Shown here: positions 48,870 to 56,156 of the stretch, piece by piece
Position numbering within the stretch: the stretch's first letter is position 1
Layout: each line of letters begins with the position of its first letter
Origin: Sphingopyxis macrogoltabida
GTDB lineage: Bacteria; Pseudomonadota; Alphaproteobacteria; Sphingomonadales; Sphingomonadaceae
Direction: 5' to 3'
Length of the DNA: 64,000 nucleotides
Assembly: GCF_001307295.1 (NCBI RefSeq)
Contig: NZ_CP012700.1
Coordinates: forward strand, 3,971,001-4,035,000
Made by a program: the position numbers and the translations under genes
Notes under the pieces: generated by a model
Databases searched by the model: none
Seen by the model: only the letters and a program-made list of their open reading frames with translations
Told to the model about the DNA's origin: nothing

Positions 48870-49331
48870 ATGAACCGACTGATGCTTTCCCCCCTCATCG
48901 CCGCGACGATGCTCGCCGGCGGCTGTGCCTCGACCGGCGGCTATGGCGCCTATGACGACGGCGGCTACGGCTATTATGATCGCGGCTATTACGACCAGAA
49001 TGGCCGTTACGACTATGACCGGCCCGATCCGCGGCGCGGCGGCTATTATGCCGACGATTATTATCGCAGCGACCGCCGTTACAAGGAACGCCGCCTGTCG
49101 AATAACGACCGCGTCTATCGCGGCCGCAACGGCCAATATTATTGCCGCCGCAGCGACGGGTCGACCGGGTTGATCGTCGGCGGGGTGGTCGGCGGCATTG
49201 CCGGCAACGTCATCGCGCCGGGCGATTCGAAGACCCTCGGCACCGTGCTCGGCGCGGTCGGCGGCGCCGTCGCGGGCCGGGCAATCGATCGTAGCGCCAG
49301 CAAGGAAAAGGACGGCGTGCGCTGCCGCTAA
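48870..49331 (+). CDS. Glycine-zipper outer-membrane lipoprotein
   Basis: The 153-residue precursor has a lipobox (MLAGGCAS, Cys near 19), a Tyr/Gly/Asp/Arg-rich middle part (about 25-85, with many YYD and RRY units) and a C-terminal glycine zipper, GLIVGGVVGGIAGNVIAP followed by LGTVLGAVGGAVAGRAIDRS (about 105-145). This is the 2TM glycine-zipper architecture of SlyB-like and Rick_17kDa-type proteins, thought to stabilise the outer membrane under stress. ATG 48870 is preferred, with AGGAG nine bases upstream; GTG 48861 is an alternative. The function of this copy is unknown. Confidence 0.8.
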   Translation: MNRLMLSPLIAATMLAGGCASTGGYGAYDDGGYGYYDRGYYDQNGRYDYDRPDPRRGGYYADDYYRSDRRYKERRLSNNDRVYRGRNGQYYCRRSDGSTGLIVGGVVGGIAGNVIAPGDSKTLGTVLGAVGGAVAGRAIDRSASKEKDGVRCR

Positions 49332-49435
49332 GGCCGCGGTAACGCGCGGCCTGCCTGCCGGCAGTGGTCATCAAACTATTGGAACCCGGCTGTTTCCGGC
49401 CTATCATTGGCCGGCAACGGTCGGCATGATGCCGG

Positions 49436-50326
49436 ATGACGACGACGATCCTGTTGGCAATGGCGCTGTCCGCCGGGCCCGCTCCCGCCGTCGTGCCGCC
49501 CCCGGCCCCCACGGATCCGCGCGAGCTCGTCGTAACCGGTCAGCGCGGTCCCGACCGGCGAAGCGAAACCTTCGTCGACGCCATCGCCACGTCCTCGCAA
49601 AAGGACCAGATCGCCCGGTTTGAGGATCCGCTGTGCCCGACCAGCATCGGGCTCGCCGAACGCGATGCCGCGATCGTCGCGCGCCGTATCCGCGCCGTCG
49701 CCAAGGCAGCCGACATCCGCACCGCGAGGGAGAACTGCCGCCCCAATCTCGTCATCCTCGTCGTCGATGACCGGGCCCGCGCCATCGCGCACTGGCAAAA
49801 GACGCGCCCCGATTTCTTCGACACGCTCCCGAAAGCCGAGATAGCGGCGCTGGCGAACGGCGACGGTCCCGTCGCGGCGTGGCAGATCGTCCGCCTGAAG
49901 GGGGCCGACCGCCGCCCTGTCGGCCGCACCGAGGATGGCGCGGTCGATTATTATGTCCAGAACCAGGTCGTGCCGACGCGCATCGGTACGACGATCCAGT
50001 TCGAATTCAGCGGCGCCTTCCTGCTCGTCGAGGCATCGGCGCTCCGCGACATGACGCTGACCCAGCTCGCCGACTATGCCGCGATGCGGACGCTCGCGCG
50101 AACCGATGACGGTCGCGGCGCCGCGCAGGCGATGCCGACGATCCTCTCGCTTTTCGGCCCGGGCGGCGCCGAGGCCGCGCCGCCCAGCCTGACCCACTGG
50201 GATCTCGGCTTCCTCGCCGGGCTTTACCGGCTCGACCCGGCCTTTCGCTCGAACGAACAGCGCAAGGCGATCGCGCGCGTCGTGCGCCTGCATGTCGGCG
50301 CCGCCCGCGACGCTGGCGAGGATTGA
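49436..50326 (+). CDS. Exported protein of unknown function, paralogue B
   Basis: The 296-residue protein is the second copy of the family at 46919. It has a short N-terminal hydrophobic segment (about 4-20), then DPRELVVTGQRGPDRRSETFVDAI, EDPLCPTSIGLAERDAAIVARRIRAVA, CRPNLVILVVDDRARAIAHW, TLTQLADYAAMRTLART and PPSLTHWDLGFLAGLYRLDPAFRS. Shared residues are spread evenly, so the duplication is old. The segment RIGTTIQFEFSGAFLLVEASALRD is the matching position to VVEYRALAGLTTTQVGDYAAMR in the first copy. No catalytic motif is seen. It is followed by another lipoprotein gene after 43 bases. Confidence 0.7.
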   Translation: MTTTILLAMALSAGPAPAVVPPPAPTDPRELVVTGQRGPDRRSETFVDAIATSSQKDQIARFEDPLCPTSIGLAERDAAIVARRIRAVAKAADIRTARENCRPNLVILVVDDRARAIAHWQKTRPDFFDTLPKAEIAALANGDGPVAAWQIVRLKGADRRPVGRTEDGAVDYYVQNQVVPTRIGTTIQFEFSGAFLLVEASALRDMTLTQLADYAAMRTLARTDDGRGAAQAMPTILSLFGPGGAEAAPPSLTHWDLGFLAGLYRLDPAFRSNEQRKAIARVVRLHVGAARDAGED

Positions 50327-50369
50327 TCCCGCTTTGCCATCACCCGGCCCATTCCACAGGAGATATGAC

Positions 50370-50942
50370 ATGATCTTTCGCGCGCCCCGCCTGCCCCTTG
50401 CTGCCCTGATCGGCGCGGCCGTCCTGACGCTGGCGGCATGCGACGGCGCCAGCCCGGAAAAGCAGGCAGCCGCGGCGCCGGCCGGCGAGGCGAAGGAACA
50501 GCCCGCCGCCTCGGCTACGCCCGAAACCGCAGCGCCGGCAGCCGCCCCGGCCGCTGCGGCACCCGCGGCGGGCGCCCCCGACCTTGCCGCCTATGTCGGC
50601 AAATACCCGTTCGACAAGGTCGACGGCATCGCCTTCGGCGACCATCCGCTGGTCAAGGCGGGCATTGCGGCAACAGTGAAGGACGCCCGCATCCGCACCG
50701 CCATTACCACGACGCAGGGCCCCTCGGCGCCGATCGAGGCGATCGACGGAAAGATCGCTTCCTGGTCGTGCCAGCAGCATAAATGCGGCGAGCATCAGTG
50801 GATGGTCCTTGTCGATCCGAAGACCGGCGCCACCGACGTCTGCTATATGAACGACCCGGCGATGGTCGACGATGCACGCTGGTTCCTCGCGAACGGCAAG
50901 AAGGAAAAGCGCGACGGCGATTGCGCGGCGAAAAAGGGCTGA
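50370..50942 (+). CDS. Lipoprotein with Ala/Pro-rich linker
   Basis: The 190-residue precursor has a lipobox (LTLAACDG, Cys24), an Ala/Pro-rich linker (about 30-70, many APAAAPA units) and a folded domain of about 110 residues with IAFGDHPLVKAGIAATVKDARIRTAI, SWSCQQHKCGEHQWMVLVDPKTGATDVCYMN and a Lys-rich end. Cysteines in CQQHKCG and CYMN probably form disulfides. The function is unknown to me. The ATG at 50370 has AGGAGA seven bases upstream; the frame opens earlier, but the signal peptide and spacing fix the start. It is anchored to a membrane and faces the periplasm. Confidence 0.75.
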   Translation: MIFRAPRLPLAALIGAAVLTLAACDGASPEKQAAAAPAGEAKEQPAASATPETAAPAAAPAAAAPAAGAPDLAAYVGKYPFDKVDGIAFGDHPLVKAGIAATVKDARIRTAITTTQGPSAPIEAIDGKIASWSCQQHKCGEHQWMVLVDPKTGATDVCYMNDPAMVDDARWFLANGKKEKRDGDCAAKKG

Positions 50943-51042
50943 CCGCACCGAGGGAGGGCACGCCCTCCCCGTCCCTTGCGATTCGACTCTTCCGGTAAAT
51001 GAGAACATAATAGAAACATTGATCCGATTCGGAGGAAGGACG

Positions 51043-51627
51043 ATGGACCCGATGTTCCGCTATTTCCTGGGCTTTCAGGTTGCCGCCGACCGTGCGGGCT
51101 GGCTCGCGCGCCAGTTGCCGCCCGTCGCGGGCGACCTGTTTGCGGGGCTGAAGCCGCAAAATTATCACCTGACGCTCTGCACGATCGCCGAAACAGCCGA
51201 GCCGCAGCCTTTCCTGCGGCAGCGCGTCACGACGGCGTTCGCATCGGGGCTCCCCGCTGCGAGTCACATTCCCTTCGGTCGGATCATGAGCCGGGAAATG
51301 GGGGCCGAACTCACCACGGTCGGCAGCATCGGCGGCATACGCCATCTCTATGAGGGCATCGTCGCGCTCCTGGCGGCGCAAGGCATCGAACCGATGCATC
51401 GAAAGTCGGGGCTGCGGCCTCACATCACGCTCGGCTATGGTGCCTGTGCCTTCGACCCTGTCCCCATGGCCTGGCGGTGGACGCCGCGCGAGCTCGTCCT
51501 GATCGAAAGCCATGTCGGCCATCGCCGCCACCGCGTGCTGCAAAGCTGGTCGCTGCTTCCGCCGGCGCAGGGCGCCTTCGCCTTCATGGAAGACGAACTG
51601 CCGCCGCCGCTGCGCCGCGCCGCCTAG
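51043..51627 (+). CDS. 2'-5' RNA ligase family protein (2H phosphoesterase)
   Basis: The 194-residue protein has two HxT/S motifs that define 2H phosphoesterases: YHLTLCT (about 44-50) and PHITLGYG (about 126-133). RNA ligase, cyclic phosphodiesterase and ThpR-like activities occur in this family, and the exact one cannot be told. The start at 51043 is supported by GGAGGA about six bases upstream. It is a soluble protein with no signal sequence. The gene stands alone between the lipoprotein gene and the convergent osmC-like gene. Confidence 0.82.
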   Translation: MDPMFRYFLGFQVAADRAGWLARQLPPVAGDLFAGLKPQNYHLTLCTIAETAEPQPFLRQRVTTAFASGLPAASHIPFGRIMSREMGAELTTVGSIGGIRHLYEGIVALLAAQGIEPMHRKSGLRPHITLGYGACAFDPVPMAWRWTPRELVLIESHVGHRRHRVLQSWSLLPPAQGAFAFMEDELPPPLRRAA

Positions 51628-51631
51628 GACC

Positions 51632-52060
51632 CTAGTTTTCGAGGCTGTGCTCGAGCGTGATCTCGCAGTTCAGCAGCTTCGACACCGGGCAATTCTTCTC
51701 GGCTTCCTCGGCAATCTTCGCGAACTCGTCGGCGCCGATCCCCGGCACCGTGCCGGTCAGCGTCAGCGCCGATTTGACGATCGCAAAACCGCCGTCCTGC
51801 TGCTCGAGCGTCACCGCCGCGCTCGTCTCCAGCGTGTCGCCCGAATAGCCGGCGCGCGCGAGCCCGAAGGACAGCGCCATGGTGAAACAGGCAGCATGCG
51901 CCGCCGCGATCAGCTCCTCGGGGTTCGTTCCCGGCTGCCCTTCGAAGCGGGTGCCGAAACCATAGGGCTGCTTGTCGAGGACGCCCGACTTCGTGGTGAT
52001 CGATCCCCGCCCTTCCTTGCCGAAGCCTTCGTAACGGGCGGATGCGCGATTGACGGTCAT
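51632..52060 (-). CDS. osmC: OsmC-family peroxiredoxin
   Basis: The 142-residue protein is a thiol-dependent peroxidase for organic hydroperoxides. It has NPEELIAAAHAACFTMALS, with the first active cysteine Cys58, and AEKNCPVSKLLN, with the second, Cys124. KSGVLDKQPYGFGTRFEG near the N terminus is also family-typical. The pattern fits OsmC rather than Ohr. It ends four bases from the convergent 2H phosphoesterase and begins 28 bases after the Mpo1-like gene on the same strand, so both may be co-transcribed. Confidence 0.9.
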   Translation of the reverse strand: MTVNRASARYEGFGKEGRGSITTKSGVLDKQPYGFGTRFEGQPGTNPEELIAAAHAACFTMALSFGLARAGYSGDTLETSAAVTLEQQDGGFAIVKSALTLTGTVPGIGADEFAKIAEEAEKNCPVSKLLNCEITLEHSLEN

Positions 52061-52088
52061 CGATATGTCTCCTTGGCCAAAACCGTTT

Positions 52089-52430
52089 TCAGGACGCGCC
52101 GCGCGCGACTCCTGCTTTGTCGAGCTCGGGGCCCAGCCGGCCGGTGAGCCACAGCGCCCACATGCGGAAGTCGGCGGCGAGGCTCCACAGCGGATAGGTG
52201 AAGGTCGCCGGCCGGTTCTTCTCGACCCCGAAATGCGCGACCCACGCGCAGAAATAGCCCGCGAGCGGCAGCGCGGCGAGCCAGCCCCAGCGCCCGCTCG
52301 CCACCGCCGCGACGGCGATCAGCACGACCAGGCTGGTGCCGACATAATGCAGCGCCCGCGTGCGCGCCTTGCTGTGTTCGCGCAGATAAAAGGGCCAGAA
52401 TTCGGCGAAGCTTGTGTAGCGTCCCGGCAT
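52089..52430 (-). CDS. Mpo1-like (DUF962) membrane protein
   Basis: The 113-residue protein has FAEFWPFYLREHSKARTRALHYVGTSLVVLIAVAAV near the N terminus and HFGVEKNRPATFTYPLWSLAADFRMWAL in the second half. These are the marks of the DUF962/YGL010w family, in which conserved histidines bind iron. Yeast Mpo1 is a dioxygenase in phytosphingosine breakdown. Sphingomonads contain sphingolipids, so a link is attractive but unproven. There are two or three membrane segments. The ATG at 52430 is in the family-typical position; a reading up to 52733 would overlap the small plus-strand gene. Confidence 0.82.
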   Translation of the reverse strand: MPGRYTSFAEFWPFYLREHSKARTRALHYVGTSLVVLIAVAAVASGRWGWLAALPLAGYFCAWVAHFGVEKNRPATFTYPLWSLAADFRMWALWLTGRLGPELDKAGVARGAS

Positions 52431-52529
52431 GGCGCGAGGATGCGGCGGGCGGGCGGCGAGGTCAAGCGGCCCTTGAAGACGCGAGCCCCCCATCGTGATA
52501 GACTGGCGAGGCTCTATACAGAGGAGCAT

Positions 52530-52751
52530 ATGAAGAAATCGACGCGCGCGCTGCTCGGTCTGGTCCTGCTCGATGCGATCATCCTCATCGGCGCCTGGTA
52601 TATGGTCGCGCAGACGAAGAGCGGGGCCTGGAATTCGAACGATCCGGTGGCATCGATCGAGATGATCTCGACCGGCGCGGGCGCGCTGGTGGGCTTCAGC
52701 TCGGTGGTCATGCTGCTCGCTTTCGTCATGCACCGCCGCGCGGGCAATTGA
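52530..52751 (+). CDS. Small two-pass membrane protein
   Basis: The 73-residue protein has a basic start (MKKSTR) and two hydrophobic helices (about 7-27 and 48-66), with a short polar loop SGAWNSNDPVASIE between and a basic end (MHRRAGN). It is preceded by a good GAGGAG site seven bases upstream. I do not recognise the family. It is divergent from the Mpo1-like gene and followed directly by a strong hairpin. Confidence 0.65.
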   Translation: MKKSTRALLGLVLLDAIILIGAWYMVAQTKSGAWNSNDPVASIEMISTGAGALVGFSSVVMLLAFVMHRRAGN

Positions 52752-52757
52752 CGCAAA

Positions 52758-52792
52758 GACCCTCCCGCCGGGGTCGCATCGGCGGGAGGGTC
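52758..52792 (-). terminator. Bidirectional hairpin terminator
   Basis: A perfect 13-base inverted repeat, GACCCTCCCGCCG with CGGCGGGAGGGTC and a 9-base loop, lies six bases after the stop of the small membrane protein and 46 bases after the end of the convergent small exported protein gene. On the minus strand it is followed by TTTG, so it may end both. Confidence 0.7.
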
Positions 52793-52837
52793 ATCCGGAC
52801 CGGCCGGAGGGACCGGCCCGAAATCGGTAAATGTGGA

Positions 52838-53020
52838 TCAGCGGTTCGCGGCTTCGCGCACCTTCTGCACCGCGGGCAGCAGCAGGCCGATGAGAATCTG
52901 CACCGGGTTGGTGGTGATCGTCATGCCCTGCGAGGGCTGCGCCGACTGCGCCATCGCGGGGGTCGCCGACGCAAGAACGGTGAGAGCAAGTACGGGGGCG
53001 AGAAACATCTTCCGGGTCAT
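52838..53020 (-). CDS. Small exported protein
   Basis: The 60-residue precursor has a clear signal peptide (MTRKMFLAPVLALTVLASATPAMAQS, cut after AMA) and a mature part of only about 35 residues, ending NPVQILIGLLLPAVQKVREAANR. The mature part has a hydrophobic patch and a basic amphipathic end. The ATG at 53020 has AGGA at good spacing; ATGs at 53026 and 53035 are closer to or inside that site. No family is recognised. Such short exported peptides are often missed and may act in the envelope. Confidence 0.6.
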   Translation of the reverse strand: MTRKMFLAPVLALTVLASATPAMAQSAQPSQGMTITTNPVQILIGLLLPAVQKVREAANR

Positions 53021-53169
53021 CGTCATTCCTTTCAAAGCGGTTCGTCTGTTCGAAACTGGCTCGGGTCGTTCCCGATGCCCCGCTTATGCCGCGACGCCGC
53101 GCGCGCGGCGGTGATCGCCGTCACTGGCGCGAAACAATTTCACAAAGCCTTGGAAAGAAACGGAAGAAA

Positions 53170-53628
53170 TTACGCCTGGCGCTTCAGGCGGACGAGCGCG
53201 GCGTCGAGCGCCTGCAAAAATTGCGAGCGATCGGCTTTCGAAAAGGCCGGCGGGCCGCCGATCTGGTCGCCCCCGGCGCGCAGGTCGGCCATGATCGCGC
53301 GCGTCGCGATCGCGGGGCCGATCGAGGCGAGCGTGAACGGCTTGCCCGTCGGCGCCAGCACCGTCGCGCCGGCTTTGAGCGCCCGGTCGGCGAGCAGGAT
53401 GTCCGAGGTGATCACGATGCTCCGCGCATCGGCCGCTTCGACGATCCAGTCGTCGGCGGCGTCAAAGCCGTCGGAGACGACGACCCGCTCGATCAGCGGG
53501 TGGTCGGGGACGCGCAGCCGGCTGTTGCTGACGATCGTCACCGCGACCTCGTGCCGCCACGCGACGCGATAGACCTCGTCCTTCACCGGGCAGGCATCGG
53601 CATCGACCAATATCCGGATCGCGCTCAT
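53170..53628 (-). CDS. YaiI/YqxD family protein (DUF188, PIN-like)
   Basis: The 152-residue cytoplasmic protein begins IRILVDADACPVKDEVYRVA, the signature of the YaiI/YqxD family, and has DDWIVEAADARSIVITSDILLADRAL and GPPAFSKADRSQFLQALD later. The family has a PIN-like fold with conserved acidic residues, so an RNase activity is possible but its role is unknown. The ATG overlaps the stop of the sulfite-exporter gene by four bases, which makes it the last gene of a three-gene operon with ung. Confidence 0.9.
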   Translation of the reverse strand: MSAIRILVDADACPVKDEVYRVAWRHEVAVTIVSNSRLRVPDHPLIERVVVSDGFDAADDWIVEAADARSIVITSDILLADRALKAGATVLAPTGKPFTLASIGPAIATRAIMADLRAGGDQIGGPPAFSKADRSQFLQALDAALVRLKRQA

Positions 53629-54383
53629 GCCGACACCCCGTCCCAGAGCAGCTTCGCGCCGAGCAGCACCATCAAAACATAGATGAGCACATAGAAACGC
53701 GCGGGGTTCATCCGTTTCATCCAGCGCACCGTGACCAGCGTCGACACGATCGCGAGCGGCATCAGCAGCAGCGCCGCGACGACCACCTCGTGCGGAAAGG
53801 CGCCGAGCGCGAGATAGGCGGGCACCTTCATCCAGTTGACGATTGCGAATAGGATCGCGCTGGTGCCGATGAAGGTCAGGTGCGGCAGCTTGCGCGGCGT
53901 GACCCACATCTGGAACGGCGGTCCGCCGGCATGCGCGATCTGGCTGGTCAGCCCCATGATGCCGCCGAAGATCGTGCCGACCCAGCCGGGCGACGTCGAC
54001 GGCGCGACGATCCGCCCGCCGCGTTCGACCCACAGCCGATAAACGCCGAACGCCAGCGTGATTGCGCCGAGCGCCATCATCAACTGCCCCTCGTTCACCC
54101 GCTCGGCATAATACCAGCCGACCGCAATGCCGGCGGCCGCGCCGGGCAGCATCCAGCCGATGATCCAGCCGTCCCACGTATGGCGGAACGACCAGACGCT
54201 GATCACATCCTGCACGATCAGGATCGGCAGCAGGATCGCCGCCGCGGTTGCAGGCGGGAGGACGAGCGCGACCAGCGGCGTCGCAAGCGCGCCGACCCCG
54301 GCAAGCCCGCCCTTTGCCATGCCGACCAGAACCACCGCGATGATCAGGACCGCGAGCGTCGCCGGGTCGGCCAAAATGCTCAT
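53625..54383 (-). CDS. TauE/SafE-family membrane transporter
   Basis: The 252-residue protein has eight or so hydrophobic helices and the two TauE/SafE repeats, with GMAKGGLAGVGALATPLVALVLPP (21-44) and GLTSQIAHAGGPPFQMWV near 135-152. Members export sulfite or organosulfur anions or take up sulfonates. The substrate is not predictable here. The start overlaps the ung stop by four bases (ATGA), and the stop overlaps the DUF188 gene, so the three genes are translationally coupled, although their functions are not obviously linked. Confidence 0.88.
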   Translation of the reverse strand: MSILADPATLAVLIIAVVLVGMAKGGLAGVGALATPLVALVLPPATAAAILLPILIVQDVISVWSFRHTWDGWIIGWMLPGAAAGIAVGWYYAERVNEGQLMMALGAITLAFGVYRLWVERGGRIVAPSTSPGWVGTIFGGIMGLTSQIAHAGGPPFQMWVTPRKLPHLTFIGTSAILFAIVNWMKVPAYLALGAFPHEVVVAALLLMPLAIVSTLVTVRWMKRMNPARFYVLIYVLMVLLGAKLLWDGVSA

Positions 54384-55093
54384 CCCGGGGCGTGCCCGGG
54401 GTCGTCGGGAAGCCGCCAGTCGATCGCGCCGCGCCCATGCGCTTCCAGAAAGGCATTGGCCTGACTGAACGGCCGCGACCCGAAAAAGCCGTTGTGCGCC
54501 GACAGCGGCGACGGATGCGGCGCACGCAGGATCAGGTGCGGGCTCCCCGCCCCCAGCCCCGGTACGTTCGCCGCTTTCTTCTGCGCATGGCTGCCCCACA
54601 GGATGAAGACCTTCGGCGCCGGGTCGGCCGCGACCGCCGCGACCGCAGCGTCGGTGAACTTCTCCCAACCCTTGCCCTGATGCGACGCCGCCTGTCCCGC
54701 CTCGACGGTCAGGCAATTGTTGAGCAGCAGCACGCCCTGGTCGGCCCAATGCTTGAGATATCCATGGCGGGCGCGGGCGATGCCGAGGTCGCTTTCCATC
54801 TCCTTGTAGATGTTGAGGAGGCTCGGCGGGGTGCGCACCCCCGGCTGGACCGAAAAGCACAGGCCGTGCGCCTGCCCCGGCCCGTGATAGGGATCCTGCC
54901 CGAGGATCACGACGCGCACATCGTGCGGCGGGGTCGCGTCGAGCGCGGCAAACCAGTCGCGCGGGCGCGGATAGATCGCCTTGCCCTTTGCCCGCTCGTC
55001 CGCGAGAAATTGCTTGAGCGCCGCCATATAGGGCTGTTCGAACTCGCCGCCGATACGGGCGAGCCAGTCGGGATGGAGTTTGACCTCGGCCAT
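54380..55093 (-). CDS. ung: Uracil-DNA glycosylase
   Basis: The 237-residue enzyme removes uracil from DNA. It has the water-activating motif VVILGQDPYHGPGQAHGLCFSV (about 62-83, with catalytic Asp), LLLNNCLTVEAGQAASHQGKGWEKFTD (about 120-146), and the DNA-binding APHPSPLSAHNGFFGSRPFS (about 193-212, with catalytic His). Length and motif order are those of family 1 Ung. It is the first gene of the minus-strand operon with the TauE-like and DUF188 genes, and divergent from hisE. Confidence 0.96.
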   Translation of the reverse strand: MAEVKLHPDWLARIGGEFEQPYMAALKQFLADERAKGKAIYPRPRDWFAALDATPPHDVRVVILGQDPYHGPGQAHGLCFSVQPGVRTPPSLLNIYKEMESDLGIARARHGYLKHWADQGVLLLNNCLTVEAGQAASHQGKGWEKFTDAAVAAVAADPAPKVFILWGSHAQKKAANVPGLGAGSPHLILRAPHPSPLSAHNGFFGSRPFSQANAFLEAHGRGAIDWRLPDDPGHAPG

Positions 55094-55172
55094 GCGCGCC
55101 CTTTGACCGGAGCCGCCACGCCTTGTCCAGCGGCTATTGGGCGGCTAGGCACGCTCCCGAAAGGATCGGGGC

Positions 55173-55505
55173 ATGGCACAGGATATCGGCGGCGCGCTCG
55201 CGCAGCTCGAAGCGGTGGTGAAGGAACGGCTCGCCGCGAACGATGCGGGCGCCTCCTATGTCGCCAGCCTTGCCGCCAAAGGCCGTGGCAAGATCGCGCA
55301 GAAACTGGGCGAGGAAGCGACCGAGACCGTCATCGCCGCGCTCACCGAGGACGATGCGGCGCTGACCGGCGAGGCGGCCGACCTGATCTTCCACCTCACC
55401 GTGCTGCTCGCCGACCGCGGCATCGCCTGGGGCGACGTCGCCGCCGAGCTCGCCCGGCGCCACGGCACCTCGGGTCACGCCGAAAAAGCCAGCCGCGCGC
55501 GATAA
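55173..55505 (+). CDS. hisE: Phosphoribosyl-ATP pyrophosphatase
   Basis: The 110-residue enzyme hydrolyses phosphoribosyl-ATP in the second step of histidine synthesis. The MazG-like fold is shown by KIAQKLGEEATETVIAAL (40-57) and EAADLIFHLTVLLADRGI (68-85), with the acidic EExxE and ExxD metal ligands in place. It is a stand-alone HisE, not fused to HisI. Other his genes are not in the window (hisF is often just upstream in alphaproteobacteria, but here ung lies divergent). The HIT gene follows after 14 bases, probably as one transcript. Confidence 0.93.
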   Translation: MAQDIGGALAQLEAVVKERLAANDAGASYVASLAAKGRGKIAQKLGEEATETVIAALTEDDAALTGEAADLIFHLTVLLADRGIAWGDVAAELARRHGTSGHAEKASRAR

Positions 55506-55519
55506 CAGGAGTATCCTTC

Positions 55520-55897
55520 ATGGCGATTGACGCGACGCTTCCCTATGACGACAATAATATCTTCGCGCGCATCCTGCGCGGCGAACTGCCGTCAAAGACC
55601 GTCTATGAAGACGAGCATGCGCTTGCCTTCCACGACATCAACCCGCAGGCGCCGATACACATCCTCGTAATCCCCAAGGGACCCTATGTGAGTTGGGACG
55701 ATTTTTCGCAGCGCGCAAGCGAAGCGGAAATTGCGGGCTTCGTCCGCGCGGTCGGCACCGTCGCACGCGACAATGGCCTCGTCGTCCCCGGCTACCGCCT
55801 GCTCGCCAACGTCGGGCCGCACAGCGGGCAGGAAGTCCCGCATCTCCACGTCCATCTTTTCGCCGGACAGCCGCTCGGGCCGATGCTTGTCCGCTAA
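55520..55897 (+). CDS. HIT-family nucleotide hydrolase (HinT-like)
   Basis: The 125-residue protein has the histidine triad HLHVHLF (about 108-114) after NVGPHSGQEVP, and IFARILRGELPSKTVYEDEHALAFHDINPQAPIHILVIPK in the N-terminal half. It is a close match to the HinT/PKCI group, which hydrolyses nucleoside phosphoramidates. The ATG at 55520 follows AGGAG nine bases upstream. The pairing with hisE is common in alphaproteobacteria. Confidence 0.93.
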   Translation: MAIDATLPYDDNNIFARILRGELPSKTVYEDEHALAFHDINPQAPIHILVIPKGPYVSWDDFSQRASEAEIAGFVRAVGTVARDNGLVVPGYRLLANVGPHSGQEVPHLHVHLFAGQPLGPMLVR

Positions 55898-55920
55898 GCT
55901 GACGGCAACCCTCTCCTACT

Positions 55921-55991
55921 CGTCACCCCGGACTTGATCCGGGGTCCATTCGACCCACCGTGTCTGGATCCCGGATCAAGTTCGGGATGAA
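55921..55991 (+). repeat. Intergenic hairpin element, second copy of the CGTCACCCCGG family
   Basis: The left arm (55921-55948) is identical to the arm of the copy at 43706. The right arm (55965-55991) carries several changes that keep most of the pairing. It lies in the 259-base gap between the HIT gene and the alpha-2-macroglobulin gene; the rest of the gap shows nothing but a possible promoter. Confidence 0.8.
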
Positions 55992-56156
55992 GAATATTGG
56001 GGATCCTGTGCCGCGCATCTTCCGACTTTTCCGCCTGTCTATGATCGCGGTCACAGCGCCGCGCGCAGATAAGACTAAGCGTGCGCGATGCGCGGTGGAC
56101 TCTTGTCCCTGTTTCCAGCAGGATAGTCGCGCATGTCAAAGCGGGGAGACGGTGCG

